64,000 nt of DNA from G963669295 sp963669295 (GCA_963669295.1 OY769938.1:5828001-5892000); one strand, 5' to 3'; counted from the stretch's first letter, positions 8,922 to 18,180 are shown. Notes: generated by a model not told the origin, from the letters alone. Translations and numbers: made by a program.

Positions 8922-10610
8922 ATGAGCAAGCAATTAATTGAATGTGTTCCCAACATCAGCGAAGGGAGAGATTCCGCTAAAATCAATGAAATTGCCTCCG
9001 TTGTTGAAACGGTAGAAGGCGTAAAGTTGTTGGATGTTGATCCAGGTAAAGCTACCAACAGAACGGTCATCACTTTTGTAGGTGCTCCGGAACAAGTGAT
9101 TGAAGCTGCTTTTTTACTCATTAAAAGAGCCTCTGAACTGATTGACATGAGCAAGCATTCAGGCGAACATCCTCGCATGGGCGCTACCGATGTTTGTCCG
9201 CTTATTCCGATCGCAGGAATTAGCATGGAAGAAACAGCCGAGTATGCACATCGTCTTGGAAAAAGGGTAGGCGAAGCATTGAACATTCCTGGCTATTTCT
9301 ATGAAAATGCTGCCACCATTGACGCACGTCGCAACCTCGCTCATTGCCGGTCGGGCGAATATGAGGGATTAGACAAGCTTTCTAAACCCGAATGGAAACC
9401 CGACTTTGGTCCAGCTACATTTGATGCACATGTTAAAAAAACGGGAGCCACTGCCATTAGTGCACGTGATTTCTTAATTGCTTACAACGTAAACCTCAAC
9501 ACCACTTCTACCCGACGTGCCAATGCCATTGCATTCGACATTCGCGAGGCAGGACGTATTAAACGAGAAGGCAACCCTATTACTGGAAAGCAAGTGCTGG
9601 ATGAAAATGGCGAACCAGTAAGAATTCCCGGCAAGTTAAAAGCGGTAAAAGGTATTGGCTGGTACATCGAAGAATATGGCATTGCTCAAATCTCCTATAA
9701 CCTCACCAACATCAACATTACCTCTATGCATGAGGCATTTGATGAAACATGCAAGTCGGCCGAATCGAGAGGCATTCGTGTTACCGGGTCGGAGCTGGTA
9801 GGGTTGATTCCGTTACAAGCCATGTTAGATGCTGCTGATTTCTTTTTGAAAAAGCAAAACCGATCGCTGGGTATTGATGAGGGAGAAAAAATTAAGATTG
9901 CCATCAAGTCGTTAGGGCTGGATGATCTGGCTCCTTTTAACCCCGAGGAGAAGATCATTGAATATATGCTGGGAGATGATACCAATAAGTTAATAGATAT
10001 GGATTTGGTGGCGTTTGCCAATGAAACAGCTTCTGAATCGCCTGCCCCGGGAGGTGGATCCATTGCAGCATATGTAGGTGCATTAGGTGTATCGCTCGGC
10101 ACAATGGTTGCTAACTTATCGTCGCACAAACGTGGTTGGGACGATCGTTGGGAATCGTTTTCGGAATGGGCAGTGAAAGGGCAACAATACAAAGAAAAAC
10201 TGTTGTACCTGGTGGATGAAGACACCAACTCGTTCAATAAAATTATGGAGGCTTACCGTTTACCTAAAAATAGTGATGAAGAAAAGGCAGCACGTTCGCA
10301 AGCCATTCAAGATGCTACCAAATACGCCATTCAAATTCCCTTCCGTGTTATGGAGGCCGCTTACCAGTCGATGGAAGTAATGAAAGCAATGGCTGATAGT
10401 GGTTTGCAGGCCTCGGTAACCGATGCCGGTGTGGGTGCTGCATGTGCGCGAACAGCAGTTATTGGTGCTTTCATGAATGTGAAGATTAATACCGGTGATT
10501 TAAAGGATAAAGCATTTGTAGATGACATCGTTACAAAGGCCAACGACATCCGTGCAAAGGCCATTGCATTGGAAGAAGAGATTCTTTCGTTGGTAGCCTC
10601 AAAAATATAG
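8922..10610 (+). CDS. ftcD: Bifunctional glutamate formimidoyltransferase / formimidoyl-THF cyclodeaminase
   Basis: 562 residues, close to the length of the fused vertebrate FTCD enzyme. The transferase half (about 1-330) starts with LIECVPNISEGRD and carries GEHPRMGATDVCP, whose His83 matches the catalytic His of the family; RRNLAHCRSGEYEGL is also typical. The cyclodeaminase half (about 345-555) has FANETASESPAPGGGSIAAY and the helical DAGVGAACARTAVIGAFMN segment. The enzyme moves the formimino group of formimino-glutamate (from histidine breakdown) to tetrahydrofolate, then releases ammonia to give methenyl-THF. It acts in the cytosol. No other hut genes lie in the window, and the gene ends at a strong terminator, so it is probably monocistronic. 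Confidence 0.96.
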   Translation: MSKQLIECVPNISEGRDSAKINEIASVVETVEGVKLLDVDPGKATNRTVITFVGAPEQVIEAAFLLIKRASELIDMSKHSGEHPRMGATDVCPLIPIAGISMEETAEYAHRLGKRVGEALNIPGYFYENAATIDARRNLAHCRSGEYEGLDKLSKPEWKPDFGPATFDAHVKKTGATAISARDFLIAYNVNLNTTSTRRANAIAFDIREAGRIKREGNPITGKQVLDENGEPVRIPGKLKAVKGIGWYIEEYGIAQISYNLTNINITSMHEAFDETCKSAESRGIRVTGSELVGLIPLQAMLDAADFFLKKQNRSLGIDEGEKIKIAIKSLGLDDLAPFNPEEKIIEYMLGDDTNKLIDMDLVAFANETASESPAPGGGSIAAYVGALGVSLGTMVANLSSHKRGWDDRWESFSEWAVKGQQYKEKLLYLVDEDTNSFNKIMEAYRLPKNSDEEKAARSQAIQDATKYAIQIPFRVMEAAYQSMEVMKAMADSGLQASVTDAGVGAACARTAVIGAFMNVKINTGDLKDKAFVDDIVTKANDIRAKAIALEEEILSLVASKI

Positions 10611-10630
10611 GCCAAAAACCACAACATTTA

Positions 10631-10680
10631 AGCGCGCAATTACGTACTAATAATAAAGTAGTTGCGCGCTTTTTTATTTT
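10631..10680 (+). terminator. Intrinsic terminator after ftcD
   Basis: AGCGCGCAA (10631-10639) pairs with TTGCGCGCT (10662-10670), with further pairing inward, followed by a T-rich run at 10669-10680. It lies 20 bp after the ftcD stop and in front of the patatin-like gene. Confidence 0.9.
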
Positions 10681-10695
10681 GATCTGATTTGTGAC

Positions 10696-12975
10696 ATGGC
10701 TGATGGCGAGTTTATAAAACAACGATTGAGAAGAATTGTCTATTTCTTTCCTTTTCAATTGTTTTTTCTTCACCTTAAAAAAAATCACCTCCTCCTTCTC
10801 TTCTGGCTGGTGCTATTTGGCTATGTAACTCAAAGTTTTGCTGCTAAATATGGTGTTCCCTATCTCTTCCTTTACCCTGAGTACCTGGGGGAAGTAGGCT
10901 TTTGGTCGTTTGCCATCCTGGGATTTTCGTGTGGAGGGTTTATCATGGCCTTCAACATCTACACCTATATTTTGCATGGTTTTCGGTTTCCATTTATTGC
11001 CACCTTGTCGCGACCATTTCTAAAATGGAGCATCAACAATTTCATCATTCCCTTTGCTTTTGTCGTCACCTACCTATATCAAAGCATCCACTTCCAGCTC
11101 ACCAAAGAGTTTTTACCCATAGGAGAAATCACGGTCAATATCTTTGGCTTTTTGGTAGGCATGGGAGTCTTCTTTTTCCTCTCGTTATTTTACTTCTTCC
11201 GCACCAATAAAGACATTTCTAAGATCGCTGGAAAATCGTTCGAGGAAGTGGAAGAAAGGCAACGTGAAAAGGCCGTTAAAACAGCCACCCATAAAAAAAA
11301 CAAATGGTATAAACGACTGCGAAGAGAGACCAGTTGGAAAGTGCTTACCTATATGAGTGGTCCTTTTAGGGTGAAGTTAGCTCGCGATAGTTCCCACTAC
11401 GATAAGGAAGTACTGAAAAAAGTGTTTTGGCAAAATCATATCAATGCTTCCTTCTTCGAGTTATTGATGATTGGCACTTTCTTGTTGCTCGGGTCATTTC
11501 GAGAAACAGCGGCCTTTACTATCCCTGCCAGTGCTAGCATTGTGCTCTTGTTTACCATGTTACTTATGGTTATCAGTGCCCTGTTCTCATGGTTTAAGGG
11601 ATGGGCCTTTGCCATCTTAATTGGTATTATACTATTGATTAACTATGGCTCGCAGCACTACGACTTTATGAATTTCACCAACCAGGCCTATGGGCTCAAC
11701 TACCATGGCGATCGAGCACCATACAGCACGCAAAGTTTGGCCAATTTTTCTTATAACAAGTCACTCAATGCAGCCGATGTGCAACACACCATAGGTATTT
11801 TATCGCGATGGAAACAAAGGAATGTCCATGATGCTCTGCCAGGATCAAAACCCAAACTAATCATTATCCATACCAGTGGTGGTGGGTTGCGTTCATCGTT
11901 ATGGACCTACCGTACGATGCAATATACTGATAGTGTGCTGAATGGTGAATTGATGCAGCATACCCAACTCATTGCAGGCTCATCAGGTGGGATGATTGGT
12001 GCTGCCTATTTGAGGGAACTATATTTACAAAGCTTGAGTGATAGTAGCGTGTCTATTTACGACAAGCAGCATTGCCATAATATCTCCAAAGACCTGCTCA
12101 ACCCCATTGCTTTTAGCATTGCTACTACCGATATGTTTATTCGATATCAGCGGTTTGAAGTGGGGGGATATTCCTATCTCAAGGATCGGGCTTACTCATT
12201 TGAACGTGGGCTATTAGAAAACACCAACCAGGTACTTGATAAAAAGCTGAGTGATTACCAGCAACCAGAGGCAGAAGCAATTATTCCTATGATGATCTTC
12301 TCTCCTTCTATTATTAATGATGGAAGGCGTTTACTGGTTGCAGCGCAACCCATTTCGTTCCTTTGCAATAGCACTCCCGAAACTAATGTGAGCAATCAGC
12401 CACTGGTAGAAAATGTAGAGTTTAATCGACTGCTGGCCAACCAGGATGCCCGTAACCTACGCTTTACCAGTGCCCTACGCATGAGTGCTACTTTTCCATA
12501 TATTATGCCTGTAGTATCATTGCCAACCGAACCACGAGTGGATGTAATGGATGCCGGTTTGCGCGACAATTATGGCATAAAAACATCATTGCAATACTTG
12601 TATACCTTCCGCGATTGGATCAGTAGCAATACCAGTGGTGTGGTGTTGATTAAGATTCGCGACCGACAAAAGGATTTTGAGTTGAAGAACAATGGAGTAA
12701 ACTCTCTTTTCGCTACCCTTGGCGCCCCTATTGGCACCTATTACAACAACTTCACTAAAATTCAGGATTACAACCACGACCAGCTACTACAGCACGCCTC
12801 CGAGTGGTTTGATGGTTCTATTGACGTAGTAAATTTCAATTTGCGCCACGGAGAAGAGGACAATATTTCCCTGAGTTGGCACCTCACCCAACTGGAGCGC
12901 AAGCAGGTACTCAATGCGATCTACTTGCCCGAAAACCAAGGAGCCATTGAGCAACTTAAAGACTTGTTAAAGTAG
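10696..12975 (+). CDS. Membrane-anchored patatin-like phospholipase
   Basis: 759 residues. The N-terminal ~330 residues hold several hydrophobic segments (two at about 30-95, others near 110-175 and 250-315), so the protein is anchored in the inner membrane. The soluble C-terminal half has the patatin pattern: an oxyanion-type GGGLRSS loop, the nucleophile elbow GSSGG and the later D-x-G motif in VMDAGLRDNYG. Patatins use a Ser-Asp dyad to release fatty acids from lipids. The combination of a long multi-span anchor with a patatin domain is less common than the soluble or outer-membrane forms. It ends 2 bp before the end of the convergent 12978-14000 gene, leaving no room for a terminator. Confidence 0.82.
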   Translation: MADGEFIKQRLRRIVYFFPFQLFFLHLKKNHLLLLFWLVLFGYVTQSFAAKYGVPYLFLYPEYLGEVGFWSFAILGFSCGGFIMAFNIYTYILHGFRFPFIATLSRPFLKWSINNFIIPFAFVVTYLYQSIHFQLTKEFLPIGEITVNIFGFLVGMGVFFFLSLFYFFRTNKDISKIAGKSFEEVEERQREKAVKTATHKKNKWYKRLRRETSWKVLTYMSGPFRVKLARDSSHYDKEVLKKVFWQNHINASFFELLMIGTFLLLGSFRETAAFTIPASASIVLLFTMLLMVISALFSWFKGWAFAILIGIILLINYGSQHYDFMNFTNQAYGLNYHGDRAPYSTQSLANFSYNKSLNAADVQHTIGILSRWKQRNVHDALPGSKPKLIIIHTSGGGLRSSLWTYRTMQYTDSVLNGELMQHTQLIAGSSGGMIGAAYLRELYLQSLSDSSVSIYDKQHCHNISKDLLNPIAFSIATTDMFIRYQRFEVGGYSYLKDRAYSFERGLLENTNQVLDKKLSDYQQPEAEAIIPMMIFSPSIINDGRRLLVAAQPISFLCNSTPETNVSNQPLVENVEFNRLLANQDARNLRFTSALRMSATFPYIMPVVSLPTEPRVDVMDAGLRDNYGIKTSLQYLYTFRDWISSNTSGVVLIKIRDRQKDFELKNNGVNSLFATLGAPIGTYYNNFTKIQDYNHDQLLQHASEWFDGSIDVVNFNLRHGEEDNISLSWHLTQLERKQVLNAIYLPENQGAIEQLKDLLK

Positions 12976-12977
12976 CA

Positions 12978-14000
12978 CTAGCGTAAAATTAGCTTCAAAT
13001 GATTCTTCACCACATCTCCCATTGATGTTGATTTCAACATGTCGTCTGATTGATGAAAGTCTGCCAGTTCCTGTTTCAGTTGATGGGTTTTCTCAGGTGT
13101 AGACAAAGTGTCTTCCTGCATGCAGTCTATAAGATCTTTTAAGCGATAGCGTGACGATTTTAAACGACGTGCAATAAGGGTACGTTCTTCATGTTGGTAC
13201 TGCCGTGCTGTTTCTATATTGATGTGTTCCAGGCACAGTTTAACAATGGGATTATTTTCTTTAAAGTATTGTGGCAGGTACATGGTTTTCTTGCCTTCAT
13301 ACGATTGTTGATCGAAGTCGATGGCACGCACACGGTATTGCTCAGCATCAAAGTCTGGCGTAATGTCGAGCACGTAATTATAAGATCGCATATCGCCCAA
13401 TAAACGCACAAAACATCGCTCGTTAAACTTCACAAACTCCTTGGCCAATCGCACATGATTTACAGTGGGGCGATCGAGGTAATCGTTAATGAATTGATCG
13501 CCTGGGATACCCGCAATGTGCTCCTCAATCAAGGTGTCGCTATCCACAAAATAGTTGATGCGGTTAGGTGAAAGAATATGTTCTAAATCCAGCCCATAGA
13601 TACGAGAAGCATCTGTTTTCTTCACATAGAAGTAATCATAGTTATCGTTGTATAGATTCACAATCTTAATTCGGAAAGGCTTAGAATTTCCAAAGGTACA
13701 GTAGTCGATGCGGTCTACTTTTAGGTGAGGCAATGCTCGAGTGTCTCCTCCTGCTTTCAGCAGCGCATAAATCATGGTCAATCCCTTATCGAGGTTTTCG
13801 TGGGTGGTGTGGTCATACAGCATGCTTTCCCACAAGGTATCGTTACCATCTTTATCGGTTAGCGGAAAGCTTTCGCGTGCCGACCCCAATAGGTCGTTAT
13901 AGTTTACCGGCAGCTTAATGGCTCTGCCATACTCTTCGACATAGGCATGCAGCTTGGGGTTTACCTTGTACAACGGCTTCTTCTTCGAAATTTCGTTCAT
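12978..14000 (-). CDS. Unknown protein with kinase-like motif order
   Basis: 340 residues, no signal peptide or membrane segment. I do not recognise a named family. Motifs occur in the order seen in protein-kinase-like folds: a beta-strand lysine (FYVKK, Lys127/128), a hinge-like EEHIAGIPGDQF (159-170), GDMRSYN (202-208) resembling the catalytic loop D-x-x-x-x-N, and AIDFD (226-230) resembling the metal-binding DFG. A helical charged tail follows. This suggests a phosphotransferase or an AMPylase-like fold, but that is inference from spacing only. The gene stands alone between convergent and divergent neighbours. Confidence 0.6.
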   Translation of the reverse strand: MNEISKKKPLYKVNPKLHAYVEEYGRAIKLPVNYNDLLGSARESFPLTDKDGNDTLWESMLYDHTTHENLDKGLTMIYALLKAGGDTRALPHLKVDRIDYCTFGNSKPFRIKIVNLYNDNYDYFYVKKTDASRIYGLDLEHILSPNRINYFVDSDTLIEEHIAGIPGDQFINDYLDRPTVNHVRLAKEFVKFNERCFVRLLGDMRSYNYVLDITPDFDAEQYRVRAIDFDQQSYEGKKTMYLPQYFKENNPIVKLCLEHINIETARQYQHEERTLIARRLKSSRYRLKDLIDCMQEDTLSTPEKTHQLKQELADFHQSDDMLKSTSMGDVVKNHLKLILR

Positions 14001-14078
14001 GAACGAAAGTTAACTAATCCACCTTAAATATTGGTGAGTGTAACAGAAATACTTATTATTGAAAAGGAAACTATCTGC

Positions 14079-14777
14079 ATGAAGAAAGCACTGAAAAAAA
14101 ACATCTTTTACTTGTCGATTATCCTTGTATTAATAGTGGTGGCACTCAAATTGTTTGCCCCCGCTGTTTATGCTGTTATTATTCGTGAAGGCAAGTTTTT
14201 GGAAACCACCCAGTGCATTGTATATTTCGCTGCTTTTGTAATGGCCATAGTAGTAGCGTGGCGGTTTTGGAAAGAGCGGCATTTTTTGCTCCTTGCCGGA
14301 TATGCTTTGTTAGGCTTGGGGCTTTTCTTTGTAAGTATGGAAGAGATTAGTTGGGGACAAGGGTTGTTTCATTTTGAACAACCTGAGTATTTTGAGGAGC
14401 ACAATGTGCAAAATGAGTTTACCCTCCATAACCTGGATACGGTGCAACCCTATCTTATTCGTGCTTACATGGCCATCGGTTTTTTGGGCGCTTTTGCCTG
14501 GTTGCTATTCCCCAAAAGACTACAGCAGCAAAAAATTTGGCGTTACCTCATTCCTGAAAAGCACCTGTTGATGTACTTTTTACCTACTTTTTTTATATAC
14601 CTGTACCTTGAATTTGCACCTGGTATTGAGTCGGGTTTTTTCCAACTCGATCACTTCTTTGTAGCCCGCGACCAGGAACCTCCAGAACTGTTATTATCGA
14701 TGGGTTTTTTCTTTTTTGTGTTGGGCAATTGGATGCAATTGAAGCGCGATCAAAGCACTGGTTCTTCTTCACTGTAA
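14079..14777 (+). CDS. Membrane protein with EEISWGQ motif
   Basis: 232 residues from the ATG at 14079 (MKKALKKNIFYLSI); this start is preferred because an earlier in-frame GTG adds a charged, non-membrane stretch. At least six hydrophobic segments. The conserved stretch SMEEISWGQGLFHFEQPEYF continuing to NEFTLHN matches a motif I know from uncharacterised membrane proteins in many bacterial phyla (E-E-I-S-W-G-Q ... N-x-x-x-E-x-x-L-H-N). The conserved Glu, Trp and His near the membrane face could bind metal or act catalytically; the function is unknown. Its last 28 bp overlap the 3' end of the convergent lipoprotein gene. Confidence 0.75.
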   Translation: MKKALKKNIFYLSIILVLIVVALKLFAPAVYAVIIREGKFLETTQCIVYFAAFVMAIVVAWRFWKERHFLLLAGYALLGLGLFFVSMEEISWGQGLFHFEQPEYFEEHNVQNEFTLHNLDTVQPYLIRAYMAIGFLGAFAWLLFPKRLQQQKIWRYLIPEKHLLMYFLPTFFIYLYLEFAPGIESGFFQLDHFFVARDQEPPELLLSMGFFFFVLGNWMQLKRDQSTGSSSL

Positions 14778-15307
14778 TACCAGTATACCTCTATTTCTGA
14801 ACACAAGTAATTGTTCCAATCGTAACAAATAAACACTACATCCATATTGTTTCTGGTGTATTCATAATTATCGGCACTTACATAATTTTGAGGGCCAAAT
14901 TGCTCAAAGATATCATCCCTTTGCTTTCCTAGCCACTCTATCTTCTTGTCTGTTACTCCTTTTGATTTAAGGATGTTAATGGTTGCATCTGCTTCTTCTA
15001 TTAGGGTAGTTACAATGGTAATGCCTTCAATTTGCTCGCTTTCCCTGTTGTAGGTAGCACGGGCGTATCGGTCTCCATTTTTCTCGAAGTATACCGATAC
15101 AAAGTCGTATACTGTTTCGCCATCGCTACCATCGTTTAAATCAACCTGTGTAGGCTCTCCCAATACAGCATACAATGCATCAATTTTGTCGCCATAGTTT
15201 ACCCCCAAAAAGGTGTTGAACAATTCAATGGTTTCTTTCTTTTCAGTGCCACATCCCATCAATTGTATAACTGTGGCTATGGCAATACTCCAAATCAATG
15301 TTTTCAT
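14750..15307 (-). CDS. Small lipoprotein of unknown function
   Basis: 185 residues from the ATG at 15307, chosen because it gives a clean lipoprotein signal (MKTLIWSIAIATVIQLMGC, lipobox Cys19). The mature part starts GTEKKETIELFNTFLGVNYGDKIDALYAVLGEPTQ. That resembles the opening of SmpA/BLIP-like lipoproteins, in which a glycine-aspartate turn precedes a G-E-P motif, but the match is weak. The rest is acidic with many Tyr/Trp at the end (EVYWYYSEEE). Its 3' end overlaps the convergent membrane-protein gene by 28 bp. Confidence 0.65.
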   Translation of the reverse strand: MKTLIWSIAIATVIQLMGCGTEKKETIELFNTFLGVNYGDKIDALYAVLGEPTQVDLNDGSDGETVYDFVSVYFEKNGDRYARATYNRESEQIEGITIVTTLIEEADATINILKSKGVTDKKIEWLGKQRDDIFEQFGPQNYVSADNYEYTRNNMDVVFICYDWNNYLCSEIEVYWYYSEEEPVL

Positions 15308-15427
15308 GCTTACAATATACACATCCCTTGTTATTTTATTAGATGGGCGCACAGTGAATTTACTCGTTACGCATAACAAAAAAAGGTTTTATGCGTTTAT
15401 ATAAATAGATACAAATCAACTCGTTAG

Positions 15428-15820
15428 ATGGAGCAATTCAAATCCGGCATATACGCTTTCCTAAAGAAACCAGGCATTGCCATTGTATTGCTATACGGCA
15501 TCTATATCATTAGTTTGTTTCGCACTTCTACAGTAGGCAATTCCTCCTTTTTTGATTACTTGTTGATTGCCTCCATTTTTGTGTTCCCATTTGCCGTAGC
15601 TCAATTTCTCCATCTGCATTGGAAAAAAACAATTAGGAATGCTGTCGTACTGGTAGGTTCCTGTATTGCCATCTCGCTTACTTTGGCCACCCTGGAAGAA
15701 CAGGTGCAAAAGACCAAACTCCCCGACCCGAATCAGCACTTCCATACGGAGCGCTGGTTTCCATTCCAACACCATTCAATGGTATATGTGCCGGGCGAAG
15801 GGTGGTTTGGGCACGATTAA
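15428..15820 (+). CDS. Small membrane protein, unknown
   Basis: 130 residues with three hydrophobic segments (about 15-32, 42-62, 70-88) and a soluble tail ending WFPFQHHSMVYVPGEGWFGHD. I do not recognise a family. The ATG at 15428 follows a region shared with the divergent lipoprotein gene. The next gene (archaemetzincin-like) begins 38 bp downstream, so the two are probably co-transcribed; a working relation is not shown. Confidence 0.6.
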   Translation: MEQFKSGIYAFLKKPGIAIVLLYGIYIISLFRTSTVGNSSFFDYLLIASIFVFPFAVAQFLHLHWKKTIRNAVVLVGSCIAISLTLATLEEQVQKTKLPDPNQHFHTERWFPFQHHSMVYVPGEGWFGHD

Positions 15821-15857
15821 TGCAAGTGTTACCATAACACTTGATCAAAAACAAAGT

Positions 15858-16505
15858 ATGAAGCGTAAATTCACATACGCCATCCTCTTATTGGAACTAC
15901 TGATGATTGCCTTAATGGGCATCGGATATCAGCTTTATGAAATACACCGTTTCAAAGGCAAGGTATGCCTGGTACCATTGGGTGAAATTGACCGATCAGA
16001 TGTGTACATTGCTGAAGCAAGCATTGAAACATTTTATGGGTTTGATGTTGATGTATTGCCTGAACGTGCTTTGCCCGCACAAGCATGGCATGCCCCCCGG
16101 AAACGGTATAAGGCCGACGACTTGTTGCTGTATCTTAAGCAAATTAAGCCGGAAGGGTACAACAAAATTATTGGCATTACCACCTACGATATTGCTACTA
16201 ATACAGAAGAACATGCCAATTGGGGCATTATGGGACTGGCTACTGTAGCCGGTGAAAGTGGTATTGTTTCTACCTATCGCTTGCGCAAGCACAAGGTAAG
16301 TTCCGAATTATTCGAAAGCAGGCTTACCCGTGTTACCTTGCATGAAATGGGCCATACGCTGGGCTTAAAGCATTGTACTAGCAATACCAAGTATTGTCTA
16401 CTCAACAACGCAGGAGGCACTGTGATTTCGGTGAACGATAAAGTAAAGCTTTGCGACTATTGCCGAAAAAAAATCAACTACGTATGGCAAAGAAAGCAAC
16501 CATAG
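15858..16505 (+). CDS. Membrane-anchored archaemetzincin-like metalloprotease
   Basis: 215 residues from ATG 15858. One N-terminal membrane anchor (about 7-25), then an archaemetzincin (peptidase M54) type domain. Zinc motif HEMGHTLGLKH at 162-172, directly followed by Cys173, then Cys180, Cys199 and Cys202, which fit the structural cysteine set of this family. Two details differ from the usual pattern: six rather than four residues separate the first two Cys, and the Met of the Met-turn (C-x-M) is Leu182. GITTYDI and ESGIVSTYRL are typical upstream strands. Archaemetzincins are thought to be proteases, but natural substrates are unknown. An earlier in-frame start would give a non-homologous leader without an anchor, so it is rejected. 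Confidence 0.82.
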   Translation: MKRKFTYAILLLELLMIALMGIGYQLYEIHRFKGKVCLVPLGEIDRSDVYIAEASIETFYGFDVDVLPERALPAQAWHAPRKRYKADDLLLYLKQIKPEGYNKIIGITTYDIATNTEEHANWGIMGLATVAGESGIVSTYRLRKHKVSSELFESRLTRVTLHEMGHTLGLKHCTSNTKYCLLNNAGGTVISVNDKVKLCDYCRKKINYVWQRKQP

Positions 16506-16540
16506 TGACTGCTGTTGCCTCATTATTTTTTTGATCGTCA

Positions 16541-16569
16541 TTGATTATGACTTCAAAATGCTATTTTTG
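16541..16569 (+). promoter_or_regulatory. Promoter of the DUF389 gene
   Basis: TTG at 16541-16543, an 18-bp spacer, then TATTTTTG at 16562-16569: a good match to the Bacteroidota layout TTG-N17-23-TAnnTTTG. The GTG start at 16575 lies only 5 nt after the box, so the transcript would be leaderless. Confidence 0.6.
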
Positions 16570-16574
16570 AAGTT

Positions 16575-18056
16575 GTGAGCGAAGAAAAAGAACCATACGA
16601 AAGCACCCCTATTCCCGACCCCACTGAACCCGACCGTTCGCAGGAAGAGTTGTTCAAAGAAGAAATGAAAGTAAACCTTGGCGGGTTGCTGAAAAATCTT
16701 TGGGCATTCATCAAAGACGTACTCAACATTAAGGATGAGGTTGATGTACCAAGCAGCATTGTTAGTATTAAGAAAGACATTGATTTTCGGGGGTATAATA
16801 TTTGGATTCTGGTATGCTCCATTATTATTGCCTCTATTGGGTTGAATACCAATTCCACAGCTGTCATTATTGGTGCCATGTTGATATCTCCATTGATGGG
16901 TCCCATTCTTGGACTAGGATTAGGAGTTGGCACCAATGACATGCGTACCCTTATTCGCTCGTTGAAAGGATATGGTATTGCAGTAGGGGTAAGTGTGTTG
17001 GCATCGTTTGTTTATTTTAAGCTTTCGCCATTAAAAGATGCTACTCCAGAACTGATTGCACGTACCAGCCCTACCATTTTGGATGTGGTAGTTGCTTCGT
17101 TTGGTGGATTGGCAGGCATTATTGCCGGTGCACGATCGGAAAAAAGCAATGTGGTGCCAGGTGTAGCTATTGCCACTGCTTTAATGCCACCGCTCTGTAC
17201 AACCGGTTATGGGTTGGCGGTAGGCAACTACAGTTTCTTTATGGGAGCGTTGTACTTATTTTTACTCAACAGCGTATTCATTTTTATCCCTACAGTAATT
17301 GCTGTACGCTACCTCAATTTTCCTAAAGTGGAATTCATTGACCCCAAATGGGAACGCAAAATAAAGCTGGGCATTGCCGGATTCTTGCTACTGGTTATTA
17401 TTCCCAGTGGATTTATCTTTTGGGATGTAATCAAAGAATCGTCGTTTACCCAACGGAGCGAAGCCTTTATTACTGAACATGTAAAATTCAAAGGCACCAG
17501 CATCATCAACCAAAAAATTATCTTTAACGATAGCATTCAAAGCATCGAGATTTTCACCATGGGTGAAGAAATTCCTAAAAGGGTAATCGATAGTTTGAAA
17601 GGAATTATGATTGGTTCGGGTTTTGACAAAGAAACCATTCTCGATATTCACCAACCCAACTATCAAACAGATAATGCTGCTTTAAAAGGTGAGTTGAGTC
17701 AGGAATTACGTGTTGGCATTATTGAGGAAATGTTTGAAAAAAATGAGGAGCGTTTGAAGGAAAAGGAAATCCAAATTATTGCTTTACAAGCCGAGTTAGA
17801 TTTGTTACAAAAAGCCAACATTCCTTTTGAAGACATTCGAGAAGAACTGAAGGTAGAATACAAAGAAATAGACAAGCTGGCTTATGCCCCATCTATTGAA
17901 ACCGATATGCAACAACGCATGGATACTATTCCCACATTCATGGTATCGTGGAAAGAGCCAATTACCCTAATGCACAGAGCCAATCAGCAAGCAAAACTAC
18001 AGGAGTTTTTAAAGGTACGATTGAAACTTGATACCTGTAGGGTCATCGACTTCTGA
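16575..18056 (+). CDS. DUF389 membrane protein
   Basis: 493 residues from a GTG start. The family core (about residues 75-275) has the diagnostic glycine-rich helices NSTAVIIGAMLISPLMGPI, SFGGLAGIIAGARSEKSNVV and PGVAIATALMPPLCTTGYGL, with six or so membrane segments. An acidic N-terminal arm precedes it. The C-terminal ~200 residues form a soluble part with a coiled-coil stretch (EEMFEKNEERLKEKEIQ). DUF389 proteins are widespread inner-membrane proteins of uncertain function, possibly transporters. The GTG start is supported by the promoter box immediately before it. Confidence 0.9.
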   Translation: MSEEKEPYESTPIPDPTEPDRSQEELFKEEMKVNLGGLLKNLWAFIKDVLNIKDEVDVPSSIVSIKKDIDFRGYNIWILVCSIIIASIGLNTNSTAVIIGAMLISPLMGPILGLGLGVGTNDMRTLIRSLKGYGIAVGVSVLASFVYFKLSPLKDATPELIARTSPTILDVVVASFGGLAGIIAGARSEKSNVVPGVAIATALMPPLCTTGYGLAVGNYSFFMGALYLFLLNSVFIFIPTVIAVRYLNFPKVEFIDPKWERKIKLGIAGFLLLVIIPSGFIFWDVIKESSFTQRSEAFITEHVKFKGTSIINQKIIFNDSIQSIEIFTMGEEIPKRVIDSLKGIMIGSGFDKETILDIHQPNYQTDNAALKGELSQELRVGIIEEMFEKNEERLKEKEIQIIALQAELDLLQKANIPFEDIREELKVEYKEIDKLAYAPSIETDMQQRMDTIPTFMVSWKEPITLMHRANQQAKLQEFLKVRLKLDTCRVIDF

Positions 18057-18107
18057 TTGTATGCCCTCCTTTCTTTTAAGAATATTATTGTATCTTTAGT
18101 TGACTTA

Positions 18108-18123
18108 GATTCCGATAGGAATC
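18108..18123. repeat. Short palindrome before the cyclase gene
   Basis: GATTCC, a four-base loop, GGAATC: a perfect small hairpin about 58 bp upstream of the start codon, followed by GGGAGGAATCCGCGCGG. It is reminiscent of short palindromes often seen between Bacteroidota genes. Only one copy occurs in the window. Confidence 0.4.
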
Positions 18124-18180
18124 GGGAGGAATCCGCGCGGAGAAGCGAAGGCATTCATTCGCAGCATATTAGTAGTTAAT

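Noticed and set aside
15666..15857. N-terminal extension of the archaemetzincin-like gene
   Set aside because: It overlaps the upstream membrane-protein gene in another frame, has no family likeness, and would place the membrane anchor internally.
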